Positions 8,961 to 21,420 of a DNA stretch of 64,000 nucleotides are shown in pieces. How positions within the stretch are numbered: the stretch's first letter is position 1; each line of letters starts with the position of its first letter. The position numbers were made by a program, and so were the translations under genes. Source of the stretch: Lunularia cruciata. Lineage: Eukaryota > Streptophyta > Marchantiopsida > Lunulariales > Lunulariaceae. The stretch covers positions 44,273,001 through 44,337,000 of the forward strand of contig OX419758.1 of the NCBI GenBank assembly GCA_948567375.1, in the 5' to 3' direction. Below the pieces are notes generated by a model, which ran no database searches, was not told the DNA's origin, and saw only the letters and a list, made by a program, of their open reading frames with translations.

Positions 8961-11104
8961 GCTGCTGCCTGGCATAAACCACTGGTCGCTGAACGGATCC
9001 CATGCTCCTCAACCAAGTCAGCTCCACTACCAACCACCTCCGCTCTAGTAGTTGGAACTGCACCATCCATACTCTCACACAACATGGCAGCCAACCGAAA
9101 CACTGGGCCTGGGTCAACTCCCAATGTAAACATGTCATTGGCTGAAAATAAAGGATGCCGCATAATCAGCTGAGCCGCTCCCAACATCATGCTAGACTCA
9201 GTCTCTGTAGTAGCAGGTGGCTGACTAGCAGGTAGTCCATCATGTACTCCATCACCACCTACCACACTTGCACTGGGACGTCTAGGAACCATGGATGTCG
9301 TCTGCAATGCCTCAGATAGCGTGAAAGAGTGGGGAAGTCTGACCTGTCTCCCAACCTCTCCTATCTGAGGGTCCAACTCCACTGATGCTCCTCTAGGCTC
9401 TGGAGCACGTACTACACTCCTAGTCACTACTGCAGATGCATCCACCTGTGCTGCTCCGCACATGAAGTCCAAAGCATCTCTATCACTAGCATATGAGGTG
9501 GAAGCCTCATCAACCAAATCTGATCTCCTCTGAGCAATAGCCATACTAGCCAATCTTTGCTCCAACTGCTCAATCCGAGTAGCCATAGCTATGTCAGAAG
9601 TAAGGGCAGGTACTGCATCCCTACTAGGTGTAGATCCTCTACCACCACCTCTACCACCTCGTCCTCCATGAACTGGAGCTCCTCTACTACCTGCCATAGC
9701 AGCCCTACCACTCCGTAACTCCGGGTGTAGGTCAAAACACCGGTCACTAGTGTGACCAAATCTGTGGTAGTGCTCACACTGCCTTTGTGCTGGCTGTGAT
9801 GCACCAGAGGTATCAGATCCGCTGCCTTGAGTACACTCTCTCCTATGGTGAGGTCCACCACAAGTCCAACAAGCAACACCACCACTCACTGGCTGCTGCT
9901 GACCCAAAAATGAGGGTAAGGGTCTAACTCCACTAGGCCCTCCACTCGCTCCATAGGATCTGGGTTGTCCAACCTATCCTCAAAAACCAACTAGGCGTGG
10001 TGCACTCTGTTGCACTCTAGAAGAAGTCACAACTGTGGATGAGGTCTCTCTACCAAATCCAGCTGTCACCACTCTCTCCTCCACCATGTTGAGCTCAATA
10101 CGCTCAGCCAAACCAAAGACTACTGCCAAAGTGGGCGAAGTAGCCTGCAACAACGTAGCATCACGAACTCTACGTCGCAACTCCTTGTCCAATATCCCAT
10201 ACCAAAATTGGACTGCCTGGGCCTCAATAACTCCCTGAGTGAAACTGATCAGCCGCCTCATGCGAGTATATGCCTCGCGTAGGCTCTCTCCAGCCTTTCG
10301 CTGGAACTCCTGCAAGCTCCTCAGCTTGTCAGTCCGTACTCCTTGGTAGTTCTGCCTCAAACATAGGAAGAACTCAACCATGGGGTTAAACCCCGGTACC
10401 ACACCACCTCCTGCAGCGGTACCTCCACTTGTAGTAGCACTATCTCCAGCTAGTGCACCTCCACTAGCTCCACCAACACTACTCGAGCTAGAACTCGTGG
10501 GTACAGCCGATCTACTCCTGGCCACCGAGCCTGAAGCGATAGAGACATAGCGTGGAAACCAATACTATCTCCATAACTCAATCTCCTCCAAATGAGCTCT
10601 CTTGAACTCATGGTAGTCATCCATTGGCAGACCCTCCAGATGCTGGAACAACCCCTTCCATGCCATGAAGGGTGTGAACAAAGTCGGGTTCCGCATCTGC
10701 TGCAGATCATACCAACTATCAAACTCCTGGATGAAGTCATCCAACTCAATGGTACCCACTGTACCAGAGTAATGCCTAGGGCCTTTGGAGGCCCCATAAA
10801 TCTTGTCCATGTCCCACAACAACGGTGTGGACACACCAAGTGCACTCTCAACTGAATCAGCTCCTGTGTCAGACTCCAACTCAGAGTCAATCTCCTCCCT
10901 CACTGGGACCTGAGATACAGGCTGATACCGAGCACCACTCCGAGTAAACCCATTGCGTACTGCAGGGCTAACTCCTCTGGAATCTCCAAAGAACTCCGTT
11001 GTGACCACGTAATTGCAATAGCAAACCCAAACCACCAACTGCAACCGCAAGTTGCAACCACAAGTGCCCCACCACGTGCCAACACCACCACATGCCAACA
11101 CCAA
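8961..11104 (-). pseudogene. Gag (capsid-like region, zinc knuckles, linker)
   Basis: Forms the virus-like particle and binds RNA. The first third includes an acidic stretch and a capsid-like region with FIQEFDSWYDLQQ. The middle holds a Ser/Gly-rich linker (after 10525) and the part with SLREAYTRMRRLI, typical of Retrotrans_gag. Near 9870 is a zinc knuckle CWTCGGPHHRREC (CX2CX3HX4C) and then a degenerate one, CEHYHRFGHTSDRC, missing its second Cys. A Gly/Arg-rich run (GGRGGRGGGRG) and a coiled-coil-like part follow. In-frame stops lie at 10565 (TAG), 9980 (TGA) and 9974 (TAG), with no frameshift. The start at 11104 is a guess; the frame is open a little upstream. Confidence 0.8.
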
Positions 11105-11412
11105 CTAGACACCACCCACTAATGTAACTCTAACCGAGATAACTACACTAGGGGAAAGGCAACCTGTAACCTGCCATCATAACACGCACTCTCACGGTCT
11201 GCAGGTCATCACTTCCTGCCTCACCGGAGAGAAACAAAGGTAGTCTGACTGGTCATCACTCCAGCCTCACCACCGAGAGCACACCAGAGCACCAACGCTC
11301 AAAAGTTAGGGCACCTCACACAAACGTGGTGCACAAACAGGAAGTAGAGAATGGAGGGGATCCAATCACAAGAAATCTAAACAAAAACCCTCCATCTCAT
11401 AACACAACACGG

Positions 11413-11429
11413 GACTGACTCTGCCACCA
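11413..11429 (-). promoter_or_regulatory. Candidate primer-binding site
   Basis: On the minus strand TGGTGGCAGAGTCAGTC, which matches 13 of the first 15 bases of the initiator Met-tRNA complement (TGGTATCAGAGCCAG). It starts two bases after the CA end of the 11432-12692 block, the normal distance for an LTR retrotransposon. Confidence 0.6.
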
Positions 11430-11431
11430 TT

Positions 11432-12692
11432 TGGCATTTGACATAAGAGCAGTTCGTATCTAAGTCCCAAGCTACCAGGATCACCAAGAATGGGATCAAA
11501 CAGCCTCTCCTAGCCAAAGCTACATGTGTATAGATAACAGTGGCGCAGTCACTAGGACAACAAGTGAGGGTGGACCAGTTGGCTTAGGCACCAGTCTAGG
11601 AACAAGAGATCTAGGGGTCAAACCTTGTTGTGCACAATCTAGCAAGAAAGGCAGATTTTGCCAACCAATGACCAAGATCTACTCTAAACTAGCTAGCCTC
11701 ACGCCAGCAAGCTGGCTTGTTGGCCCTTCTGGCCCTTCTAGGCCTTCATAGCCTACAGTCTTATGCCTCGAAACGCCAAAATTCAGCCAAATGAGGCCTT
11801 TCTTGTTGCCACTTTGAAACCTCCTCCAAAATTGACAAAATGAACAAAATTGACAAAATTGACAAAATTGACAAAAATAACTTTCCACTCGAGCCAAATT
11901 GACAAAACGGGTTTTTCCAAATCACAATTTCATGAGGAGAGCTTCCCAACTCCACCTTCAATTTCACTTTCTGAGCCCAACTCGCAGAAAATTGGTCCTG
12001 CTTTCACCTCCTGAGCTCAAAATCACAACACTGCTCGAAAATTGCTCCTTCTTTGCTCAAAATTTGGCCAGTGCTTCCGCACACCGTCCGCCTAACTGCC
12101 AAATCTGAATCACTTGAACAAGCTTCTGTACACTAGGGAAACACAAAACTTGAATCGAGCTACCACAATCCACCGAGCTTGGAAATACCACCAACACTCA
12201 ACGTTCCTACACCCGATTTCCCCCTGACTTCACTTCTCTGATGTAATCAGATTGCTTAACACTTTCAACTCAACTCAACTCAGATCAGTACTTGATCTGT
12301 CACTCTATAAATTGCCAACAACTGGGCACTAATTACAGTCAAGCCACACCCACTCAAGCATAGAGAATCCAGGTGACGCTCGCCGGCCTCTGTCCACCAT
12401 AGCCAGGAACTCGAATGCTCAACATCAGAGAAGTGAGCTCTCTGGAGCTCACTTCAAAACTATACCCCCTGGACTCGAGCTAGCACTGGAACCCTAACGG
12501 TCCCGCTGACGGCACACTCGACGGTGCGAACGGTGCAAAGTGATGATGGGCCCCACCGTGAAGTCAGTACCCCAAACACCAAATCAGACTGTCGGAAAGT
12601 AGTCCCTGAAAAACTACTAGAATAACTCTTACTACTATCACTGGAACTCCAGTGTCCGAGCAGCTAGATGCGGAACTACAAATGGCATGACA
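11432..12692 (-). repeat. 5' terminal block: A1 plus unique sequence C
   Basis: TG...CA-bounded block of 1,261 bp at the 5' end. Positions 12244-12692 are repeat A1, duplicated at 2988-3437. The rest (11432-12243) is shared with copy 1 but not with this element's own 3' end, apart from 12153-12243, which appears in copy 3's 3' end. A short tandem array of aattgacaa units lies at 11830-11880. Block B, expected here if the LTR were B-A-C, is absent. Confidence 0.78.
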
Positions 12693-15599
12693 TTAGCCCC
12701 ATTTTACCTTTTTTGTCTCTCCCTACTGTTTGATGGGGACTTCACATCCTTTGTTTTTTCTACGCGGTCACCTTATCTTATTATATATAAGTTTTAAGGA
12801 AAATCATTCCTCTTATGTATTCTCAGATTTCCTTTTATCATTTATCATGATGTACTTCTTGAATTGAGTGAACTGGTGGTTAGATGTTTGGAGGATAGAT
12901 TGACTAAAATATGCAAAAGTGCGCTCGGGTTCACTTAGTCTGCATGCCTAGCTATCAAGTATCATACAAGATGGAACTTATTTTAGTGTGAGGAAGATTA
13001 CCTGCAAGTGGTGGCACTTCAGAGTTTATACTTGTAATAGGAGAATGGATATATAATTCCTAGCGATTGCAACTAGTATAAAGTACAACGAAATGCTGAA
13101 ACTCCCCCAGGTGTGCAAGGTTTGCCGACTGCATCCGGGTTCGTTCGGGTGCATAGGCCCGGGGTCTGCTATGGGGACGCAGGCCACCTCGCTATAACGA
13201 TGGAAACGTTCTTTTTACTTCTGCGGTTAATAGAACATTTTAAAATATTCTAAGAACGTTTTTTTCTTTTCTTGGTGGGCACGATCTATTAACTTTTGTA
13301 GTCCCACTATCTCAGCGGACAAGGAAATTTAGGGTTTTAAAGGGTTCGCGGGGCTTTTGTCTGACCGGGTGCCCCCTCCACAAGTCGATTGTTCATTGTT
13401 TTATCTAATAGGAATATTACGCGTTCAAATCGAAATATCATATTCTTCCTACAATTAAGAAGAACGTTTTACAAAAATTCATGGTATTTTAAAATGTGTT
13501 TTAAAACGTTTTAAAATGAACTATTTTAAATCGAGAAACAAACAAACATTTCAATAACTATAACACTAGAGGTTTTCAGGAAGGGGGGTTCTGGGATTAT
13601 GTAAAGATTCCGTTAATTTTTTCTTTTTTTGATATTTATAAATTTTTTTATAAACTTCTATGGGATGCGGAAGGTAAATATACACCCGGATGAATATGAT
13701 ATCTTTATGGGTCTTGAAAAATGTGGCGTGGATTTTTGCGGGTTACGGGCATTCCATAGTCTTCAATGAGTAAAAGTTAAGCTCAAAATCAATTCATTCG
13801 GAGATCCGTTCGAAACCCTAAAAATTTATGGAAGTGTTTAAAAATGAATGAGGTTTGAATTACGGAACCCCATAAAATCAGTTAAAGTAACTCTCCAGTC
13901 ACACCCGATTTGAAAATCGTTTTTGAAACACCCAACTGTGCCCAACTTAAAGATACAAGTCCTATGGCTGGAAGTTGGAATTCTGTATTTAGTACTCACA
14001 TCTCCTAAATAAGTACATTTCTTTTTACCGTGCACTCTCTTTAGCCACTGGGTGTTTAAACACTTGAAACGTCCCGTTCTGCTCTCAATGCACGATATCC
14101 TACAGTATTCTAGCAATTCCCAATTCCATTTAGGAATGCTTGGTCTTCCCATCCTTCGTGTTTTCTACGCGGTCGCACTTTTCTCTTGTAGGAATGCTCG
14201 GAAACATCTGAATGTCAGAAATGCACAGCCCAAGAAAATTCGACGTTCTAGTCGTAAATTTCTGAATATTCAAGGTGTAGTAGAACACGCATGACAACAA
14301 CCTCGACCGGAACTCGGGTGATGTGATGGGCATGTACTGTAATGTGAAATACTATGGGCACCGGGGAAAGGAACCCATCATATCATAAGTTCCAAGGGTG
14401 AAATATTTTAGGAGAGCATTGTAAGCTCGTATAGGCAGAACTGAAACGGTTGGATGGTTCGTTCCATTCGAGGGTCACCTTTGATAGGCAGATCTCTAAA
14501 TCCGTGCTTAAGAAAATCCGTGAAGACCGTCTTTAGGTTAACAATCATAGCCGAGACGGATTCATATTAGCCTTACTGATCTAGAATGATTCGAGCAATA
14601 AGAATGGTTTGAAGGAGTTTGAATTGGTCCTAGATATACATAAGGAGATTATGTTCTTTCAGTTAGCAACCTGGAGAAAGCTTGAGAAAGAGAGTTGGGC
14701 TCGAGGCAACTTTGTCCCAAGAGTTGTGTCAATTTAATAATGGGACGGTGTGTCAAAATACTCTATATAACTTTACACGATATGCTTAGCATTTGCAAAT
14801 GAGTGATACACACACTTAGGTCATAGAGACGGGAATTTCAGTTGTAGATAAGGGGCTGTGAGTAATGTGAAAGTTTCATTAACCAATAAAGCCATCAATA
14901 GTAAGGCATTGGAACTAAACAACTTCATTGTGCTATGCTGTGCTGAACCAGATTCAAGTTTAAGATATGCCTTGACTGATCACGGCTTATCTTCCTCCAA
15001 ATCCTGCTCCGCATATGAGTTACACTAAGACATCATAGTTTGAAGAGGGGGTTTCAATTGACAGTTTACAGGTACCCATACATTTCCATAAAATTTGTGT
15101 GTGTGCAATCAATAAAACCTTTATGGTAGGGACAGTGGGGTTACTCTGAAGGTTTTATGGGTAGACCCCCATAGCGGTTAAATCAATTACGGGAAGTTGA
15201 AAACTTGACCCGGAAGATTATAGGGTGTGATTGGTTTATGGGTGGTTGCAAGAATGGATTAGGGTATTTAATGGGGGTTTCAGTTTGACAATTTCCGCAT
15301 CCTGTAGAGGTCACCTAAAAAAATATCAGGGATCATATAAGGTGTTATGGGGTGTAGGTGAGGGATACAATGGGATTTTACGGGCCATAGCCATAAATTG
15401 GCTACATGCCACCATTTTTGTGACCCATAAGTTTTGAGGGGCTTCCAAGGGATCATATGATGTCATGTACACATTGATTAGATCCTCATTAATACAACAC
15501 TAATTTAATTTCAATTTTTGACAAGTGGCATAATTTGAAAATTGACACCTTCCCTCCTCATTACCTCCTTGTCCCCTTGTTGAGCTTCAAAGTTCCAAA
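12693..15599. other. R repeat tail, then unassigned DNA
   Basis: 12693-12790 continues repeat R (compare 61490-61575). The segment 14138-14182 repeats an R motif (ggtcttcccatccttcgtg). The rest has no recognisable coding region; the longest open frames (about 100 codons near 13838-14152) show no domain. 13080-13400 is richer in CG dinucleotides and 13200-13520 carries several aacgtt motifs. I see nothing else. Confidence 0.4.
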
Positions 15600-16871
15600 T
15601 GTCATACTTTACCTTTCTCTCTAAGGGAACACGCCAAGTGCCTAGCTATGGAGCTTATGGATAGGAGGTCATGTGTAGACTTGTCACTAATAGTTTGAGC
15701 ACCCTTGTTTATCCAACCATTGGAAAATTCTACCCATGTTCTAGTGTTCCTTGTAGTGGGTAGAGGAATAACGGGCAAGCTAATCTGTCATCATAACACA
15801 CACTCTTGGTTTATTGATCATCATATCCAACATTACAAAGAGGAATACACATCATGCACAAACGGAAAGAACCTAAGTGCAACGCTGCACAGCAATCCCA
15901 ACCAATTGGGCATACAATCAAACATGTAAGCATAAAGAGGATCCAAACATAAGAAAATTAGCAAAAAATTTCAATTTTTTGGGGTAAAATTTCTCTTTAG
16001 AGCCTCCTTGCTCTATCCAAGAGCTGCTCTCAACCTATACTCCAAATTTGTATCCAATTTTTATTCCAAGTAGGGAAGTTTTATACCTTTTGATGTGGAA
16101 ATCTTTGCAAGGCTCATTTAAAGATATCTTATTCTTTATAGCTTTGATTTTAATGTTTTAAGACTCAATGGAAAGTTTATGGAATAAGCTTTATGTTAAT
16201 GTAAAACAGGAATCAATCTAACTACTATAGCTCTCTTGAAAAGGTTTCAAACTTGGTCAAAATTTTGTAATTTCAACTCAAATTTTGAAACCCTAAATTA
16301 AGCTCAAGTCTTGATTCTTGCATAATGTTTTGCCAAAGTTTGGCACATAGATTCATGTAAAATAGTAGGTAACACTTTAAGAAACTATAATCCTTTCAAT
16401 CATGAATTTAAATTGGAGTTTTGACATTCAATTGGAGTTCAACATGGAAATGCTACATTGAGCTTCCAACAAATTTTTCTTGTAGAGTTTGTTGCATTAG
16501 ATTTCACTATCTATAAACCTTGAGCTAACAAAATTGTAAACAATAGTTTGTTGTGCTCCTATCTTAATCTATGTAAAGTTTGATAGCTTAATACAACCCC
16601 AATCCCTAGATGTAGATTAGTTCCCAAGTTTTGCTGATTTTTGAGCTCAATAAACACAAGTATACTTGATCAAAGACCTTGAATTCTTTATTTAGGAATT
16701 CATATGAAACCTAACCACCAAAAGTTTTGAAATGTTTCACAAGTTTCATAAGTTGAAACCAAAACTTGAGAAGTGACCAAAACTCCAAACTTGATTATAA
16801 TCTCCTCCCCAATACCTTGACTCCCATACTCTAACTTCAATTTCTCATATCAGATTTGAGATTGATTCAAA

Positions 16872-19800
16872 TGTGGTACCCACATTTTTTTGGTTTTGTT
16901 TAGATTTGTATAGTTGATGGGGAACTGAATTCATTTCAGATGAAGAAGAAGGAGAAATTGAGTTTCCAATAAACCTGAAAAATATTATTATGAGTCAATA
17001 CCTATCAATTGTTGGGTCAAAATGGGCAGAGCCAAAGCCAAGGTAAGAAGACTTTGCCTCAGGGTGATCAACCCAATGTGAAGAAAGTATAACAAGTTTT
17101 CTTTGGACCGCAAATCAAGAATAGTTATGAAATGTCAAGACTGGCATGCGCATTGATAGTGACAAGAGGAGCTTGTGTAGAAGGTGTGATTTATCAATTG
17201 AAGTTTAGCTGAAGAACAATGGAGAATTGCATCATTATAAAAGAAAGGCTTTACAAGGGCAATGAAAGAAACCTTGAAGAAATATCTTATGCCCTTGAAA
17301 AGCCATGTAGAGGAAGTCCACAAGAAGCATTTAGTTGTGAGAGAAATCCTTGGGTTTCTTATAGGAGTGAGAGTTTTGCAGCGGAGGGATGGTGAATTAA
17401 CTTGAGAGTGTTTGAATTCACGAGGGAAGGAGATGAGAGGATTCAGGAAGTGCTATTCACTAAAGTGAAAAATCCTGCAATGAAGAGATTAGATATGGTG
17501 GCACGGATTGAAGTCTTGACAAGATTTTGGATCACGTTCTTGGCATGGAACTAGAACATTAGTTTTCTAGAATTCATGACCAAGATAGCGGTGAGTAACT
17601 ATGAAGATGGCCCAGAAGCCATTGGGAAAAGAGGCAATCTAGCTTGATGGACAGAGTTGGATTGGAGGCTAGTGTTGGGGAAAGAACCTAGAGAGGAGAT
17701 GGGTGCTTCTTTCTATGGGTGAGGAGACTCAAGAGGTAAAGGAATCCTTTAGTGTGCCCAAAACAAAGAATGGGTACAAGGTGGAGAATTATTGCAATCC
17801 GATCTGATGAAGTATTGTCGGAAGTCTGATGGCTATCTTCAAGCCAGAGTGCACTACTTATATAAAAAAGCATAAGGCGGTATTCTTCCATCAAATTTTT
17901 GCCAGAGTGCCAATCAATTGGTTGAAGAGCTTTTACAAACGCATGAGGTTGATGATGTTAAATTGGAGGGACTAGACGCCACCCCACTACTTTGTACCAT
18001 TTGCTACCCACTTTTACCTTGGATTGAATTTACTACAAGGTGAGGAGAGAAACAAGGTGGTATTGCATGAGCACCCAAACCTACAAAAATATGCAAATGC
18101 GGAGGAGAAGATGTACATCCATAATATATGCATCAATGATGAGCATTACCAAAAGATTGGGCAAGATCAACCGCCCAAGATGTCTATTCCAAAGAGAAGG
18201 AAAAGGAGTAGACCCAAGGAATGGAGTTCACATATACAGACTACCAAGATGAGGAGATTGGAAGTAGCACAAAGAATAAGAATGTAGATGCCCATGATAG
18301 ATAAAGAGTCAAAAGGTGGAACTAAGTGAAGGTTGGTTGAAGTAGAAGACAAAGAATCAGAGTTAACTCTATAGAGTGAGGAGTCAGAAAGTGATGGAGA
18401 ACCCAAAGTACAGTAGTTGGAAGAAGAAGAATAGGAGTTGCAAGAAGATCTTGATCAAATTAGAGACAGAGAGTTTCCGGGTTTGGAGTTGTTCATGCAA
18501 GAAGAAGACACTCCAATGGAAAAGCCAATTCAAGATTTGGAAGGAGAGGAGAACCTAAAGAATACAGCGGTGCACCTTATTCACTTGGAGGACAATGAGA
18601 GTTAGGGAGACAATGGCTTGGTGCCGATCCAAAGATCCCAACTTTGGATGCAAGTTCAAGTGAAAGAAGTTGAAGGTAAAGTGGAAGAAGTCCAAAAAGA
18701 AAGAGAAGAGAAGGGTGAAGGAGTGGAGTATCTTCAAGCTGTCATGTGTTCACTATTGGTGCAGTTAGAAAGAATGAAGAAAGAGATAAAACGCACCCAA
18801 CCCAATGTGAAGAATGTCTTGTAGGTATTGAAGGTAGTAGAAGAGGAGAATGTAGAATCGAGTACAAGTTAGAAGAGGAGAATGTAGAATCGAGTACAAG
18901 TTTGACCAAAGAAGAAGAAGAATTGGAGACATTGCAAGTTGATGCAATATTGCAGAAGAAAATAAACAAGAATCTGCAAGTGAAATTCAAGAAGCAAGGA
19001 AGAGAGTTTGCATTGAAAGTGAAGGAAGTTACATTGGAGAGACTTTGGGTAGAAAAGGTACAAGCCAAGGTAAAAATAGAGCAAGACAAAGGGAAGGAGT
19101 TAGTTGAAGCTAAAAAGGAGGAACTAGATGCATTAAGATAGAAGGTAGAGGAGAAGACAGCAGCCAGGCAATGCAAATTAACCAAGTGCCATCAAGAAGA
19201 AGGAAGGTTGTGAGATCTTGTAAAGAGAGTGGAGGTGAAGATAGGTCGATATGCAAAGGAGTTAGAAGATTGTATGGTGAAGTATGAGGTAGAACTGCAA
19301 ATTGAACGAGCTGCAATGTAGGCGGAGTGCAAAAGACAAAGACAGTTAGACTCGGTAGAGGTTGTACTTATTGGAGTGAAGGTGATGCTTAGCACCAAAA
19401 CCAAAGTACGTTTAGAGGAGACAAGATTAGATGAGTTGAAACTTTTGGTGCAAGAGACAAAGAAGAAGAAAGTGAAGGATACCGATATGAAAAAAAAATT
19501 GATTTGTCTTAGAGACCGAGTAAATAGGAAGATCAATGAAATAGGGGACAACATAAGTCTCAAATTAGGTCTAGTAAGAGTAGATGTATATAATCTTTGT
19601 AGTGAGTTAGAAATTAGGCATAACACAACAAAAGGCATGATCTGAGTATGTTTGAAACATGCAGCCGAGGTACAAGACCCAAAGATAGGTACTTTGGAGT
19701 TGGAAGCTGAAGTAGAAGCAGACATCGGATTGGATTCATTATTGATTTGAGATAGGAACTAGTGGATATGAAGAGGATATTGTTGTTTCGGATCTGCAGG

Positions 19801-20542
19801 TTGGAAGAGTTGATGTTAAGAAATGGTATTTTAGTTAGATAATTGTCAACGTGCTCTGCCTATTTAAAGGAGGCATTTGAAGTCCAATTTTGTGCAACAT
19901 TTGTAATTTTGAAGATAGATAAAGCAAAGTGTTGTTTCTTAGTGCTCGTTGCTTGAGGTTAATTCTGAGTATCAAACTTGTTTCTGTGTTTGTGAGTGTG
20001 TGGAGAATTTTGAAGTGCAAGTCAGTGTGCTTGTTGGATGTTGGATTCCACAACACTGATCTTTATTTTGTGTGTTTGATCTTGAGTGAAGTGCAATCAA
20101 AGCAATGCCTTGACAAATTTGAGAGCAATTGTAGTGTTGGTAGTATTTTGCATTTGTGGGTGTAGCGTAAGATTGATGCAAAGAAATTTTGATTGAGGAA
20201 GTTGTGCCTTAAGTGGAAGGGGGGAACACAATTCTGAGGTGAAGTTGTTTTGTAGTGAAGTAGCCATCTTTGAAAGAATCTGAATCATCATAATCAAAAT
20301 TTGTTTGGAAAAAATTTGATATTGTTGTGATTATAAGTGTGTAATTGGTGACAAGACTGCAAGTCAGTGCTTGTTACTCTCTTCTAGGTGTAATTTTTAA
20401 CCTAATAGATTAAAGAAGAACACAAGAAGAACTTCATTGTTACTATTTGCTTCATATTTGACCATTTTTGACTCGTATCTTTTGTGGGAACAAACTCTAT
20501 TTACTTGATTATCATAAAAGTGATACTTGTTGGGTTGTCACA
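16872..20542 (+). mobile_element. Coiled-coil element, copy a (inserted in repeat S)
   Basis: Begins TGTGGTACCCACA and ends GTTGTCACA, as does the better preserved copy at 45068-48807. The inverted S copy near 32310 lacks it, giving an unoccupied site (actcaaacttgg). Flanks TCAAA and CTAAA look like a damaged 5-bp target duplication. The two ends are not copies of each other, so no LTRs are visible. It carries a decayed gene for a coiled-coil protein. Confidence 0.75.
17440..19740 (+). pseudogene. Coiled-coil protein gene, decayed (copy a)
   Basis: Unknown function. In several frames it matches the gene at 45436-48012: an N-terminal phrase AMKRLDMVARIEVL, then a region around 17900-18020 that matches the conserved middle (PINWA ... 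LNLL in the other copy), then basic and acidic segments (PKRRKRSRPKEW) and a long Lys/Glu/Leu-rich coiled coil to about 19650. Many stops and frameshifts interrupt it. No RT, integrase or transposase motif is present. The downstream 800 bp up to 20542 match the same non-coding tail as the other copy. Confidence 0.6.
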
Positions 20543-21420
20543 CTAAACATAGCATTTCTTAAGCTCATCTTAACTATAATTTTATCTTCTCATTAAAACC
20601 CCTAATAGATCATGAAAAGAAATGATATAACTCTTAGAGTTGTCTAGTTTGTGCACTTGGGTATAAATTTAACTCCTTTTCTTCAATTGATCATATCTTA
20701 CTCTAAATTTACTCAAATGCCTTGATTCTTGTCTTCATACCATTGACTATTAGCTTTGGTCTCCAACCATGGTTTTTTCTTGCCAAATCCACTTCTCTAA
20801 CTATCCTTAAATATTGAAAAACTCCAGACTTCACATGTTGGGACCCAATTCCTTATAATTTTGTTACTTAGATATTTCTCCTTTTGACACATGGACCCCA
20901 CAACTCCACCTTTAAAGCCCTTGAAAAGAAATAAGTCCATTTCCTTCTACGAGAGTACATAAATTATTGAGTCCTAAACCTATCAAATGATAATAAGATA
21001 TGGAGTTTTTATCACTGATGGCATAAATGCCAGCCCAAAATGTGCTACCATCTAAGCTCAAAAGTGATCATGGAGCAAAATTTGAAGATTGATGAGAAAA
21101 GGGATTTGGGAGTGGTAGGTCAAGAGCATGGAACATCTTTGATGATACTCTAGCTTGCATACTCTACTACAAGTCTCATTCTCTAACTTCCTCCTCCCTC
21201 TTAAGACTCCTAAGATTGCAAAACCTCCCTATCTATAAAGTCTCCACCACCTATATACATCAAAGCTCTCAAAAGGACAAGATCCTAATCCATGTGGCCA
21301 ATCATTCAAATATACCTACATTGTTCACATGGTAGTAGCTCCAAAATGGGATCTATCATACAATCTACTCCAATAATGTGGAGATAAAGCGCACTAAACT
21401 ACTCTTTCATTGGCTATGCA

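Larger units (their letters stand above)
2882..12692 (-). mobile_element. Complete Ty3-type retrotransposon with cytosine methyltransferase and PHD finger
   Basis: Minus-strand element of 9,811 bp flanked by a TTAG duplication (2878-2881 and 12693-12696). The termini are short imperfect inverted repeats, TGTCGTGCG at the left and ...GGCATGACA at the right. The domain order is Gag, zinc knuckle, protease, C5-methyltransferase, RT, RNase H, integrase (HHCC and DDE), PHD finger. The pol order RT-RH-IN places it in Ty3/gypsy (Metaviridae). The left end is B-A-B and the right end is A plus unique sequence, so the ends are not matching LTRs. A paralogous unoccupied site at about 61485-61495 reads cttagcccc across the junction. 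Cytosine methyltransferase genes in Ty3 elements are known from charophyte algae, and in other retroelements from dinoflagellates. I infer one recently inserted copy now silenced by nonsense changes. Confidence 0.93.
15600..21420 (+). repeat. Repeat S, LTR-like, split by a coiled-coil element
   Basis: A roughly 2.15 kb TG...CA repeat (starts TGTCATAC, ends GGCTATGCA) interrupted by the element at 16872-20542. Its two halves (15600-16871 and 20543-21420) match, in order and in reverse orientation, the uninterrupted copy at 31442-33620. Size and ends suit a long LTR. After it, a short stretch (21421-21455) still matches what follows the other copy. No coding region is seen in S itself. Confidence 0.7.

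Noticed and set aside
2882-12692. Classification as a DIRS/Ngaro element because of the split repeats
   Set aside because: A clear HHCC zinc domain and DDE integrase are present, a target duplication exists, and no tyrosine recombinase was seen.
13838-14152. Possible small gene on the minus strand
   Set aside because: No recognisable domain, no repeat of it in the window, no neighbouring support.
18742-19185. Long minus-strand open frames rich in Ser/Leu/Phe opposite the coiled-coil genes (also near 46388-47153)
   Set aside because: They are the complement of Lys/Glu-rich coiled-coil codons and show no domain.
16868-20547. Exact 5-bp duplication for coiled-coil copy a
   Set aside because: Flanks TCAAA and CTAAA differ, so only the unoccupied site in the inverted S copy supports the boundaries.
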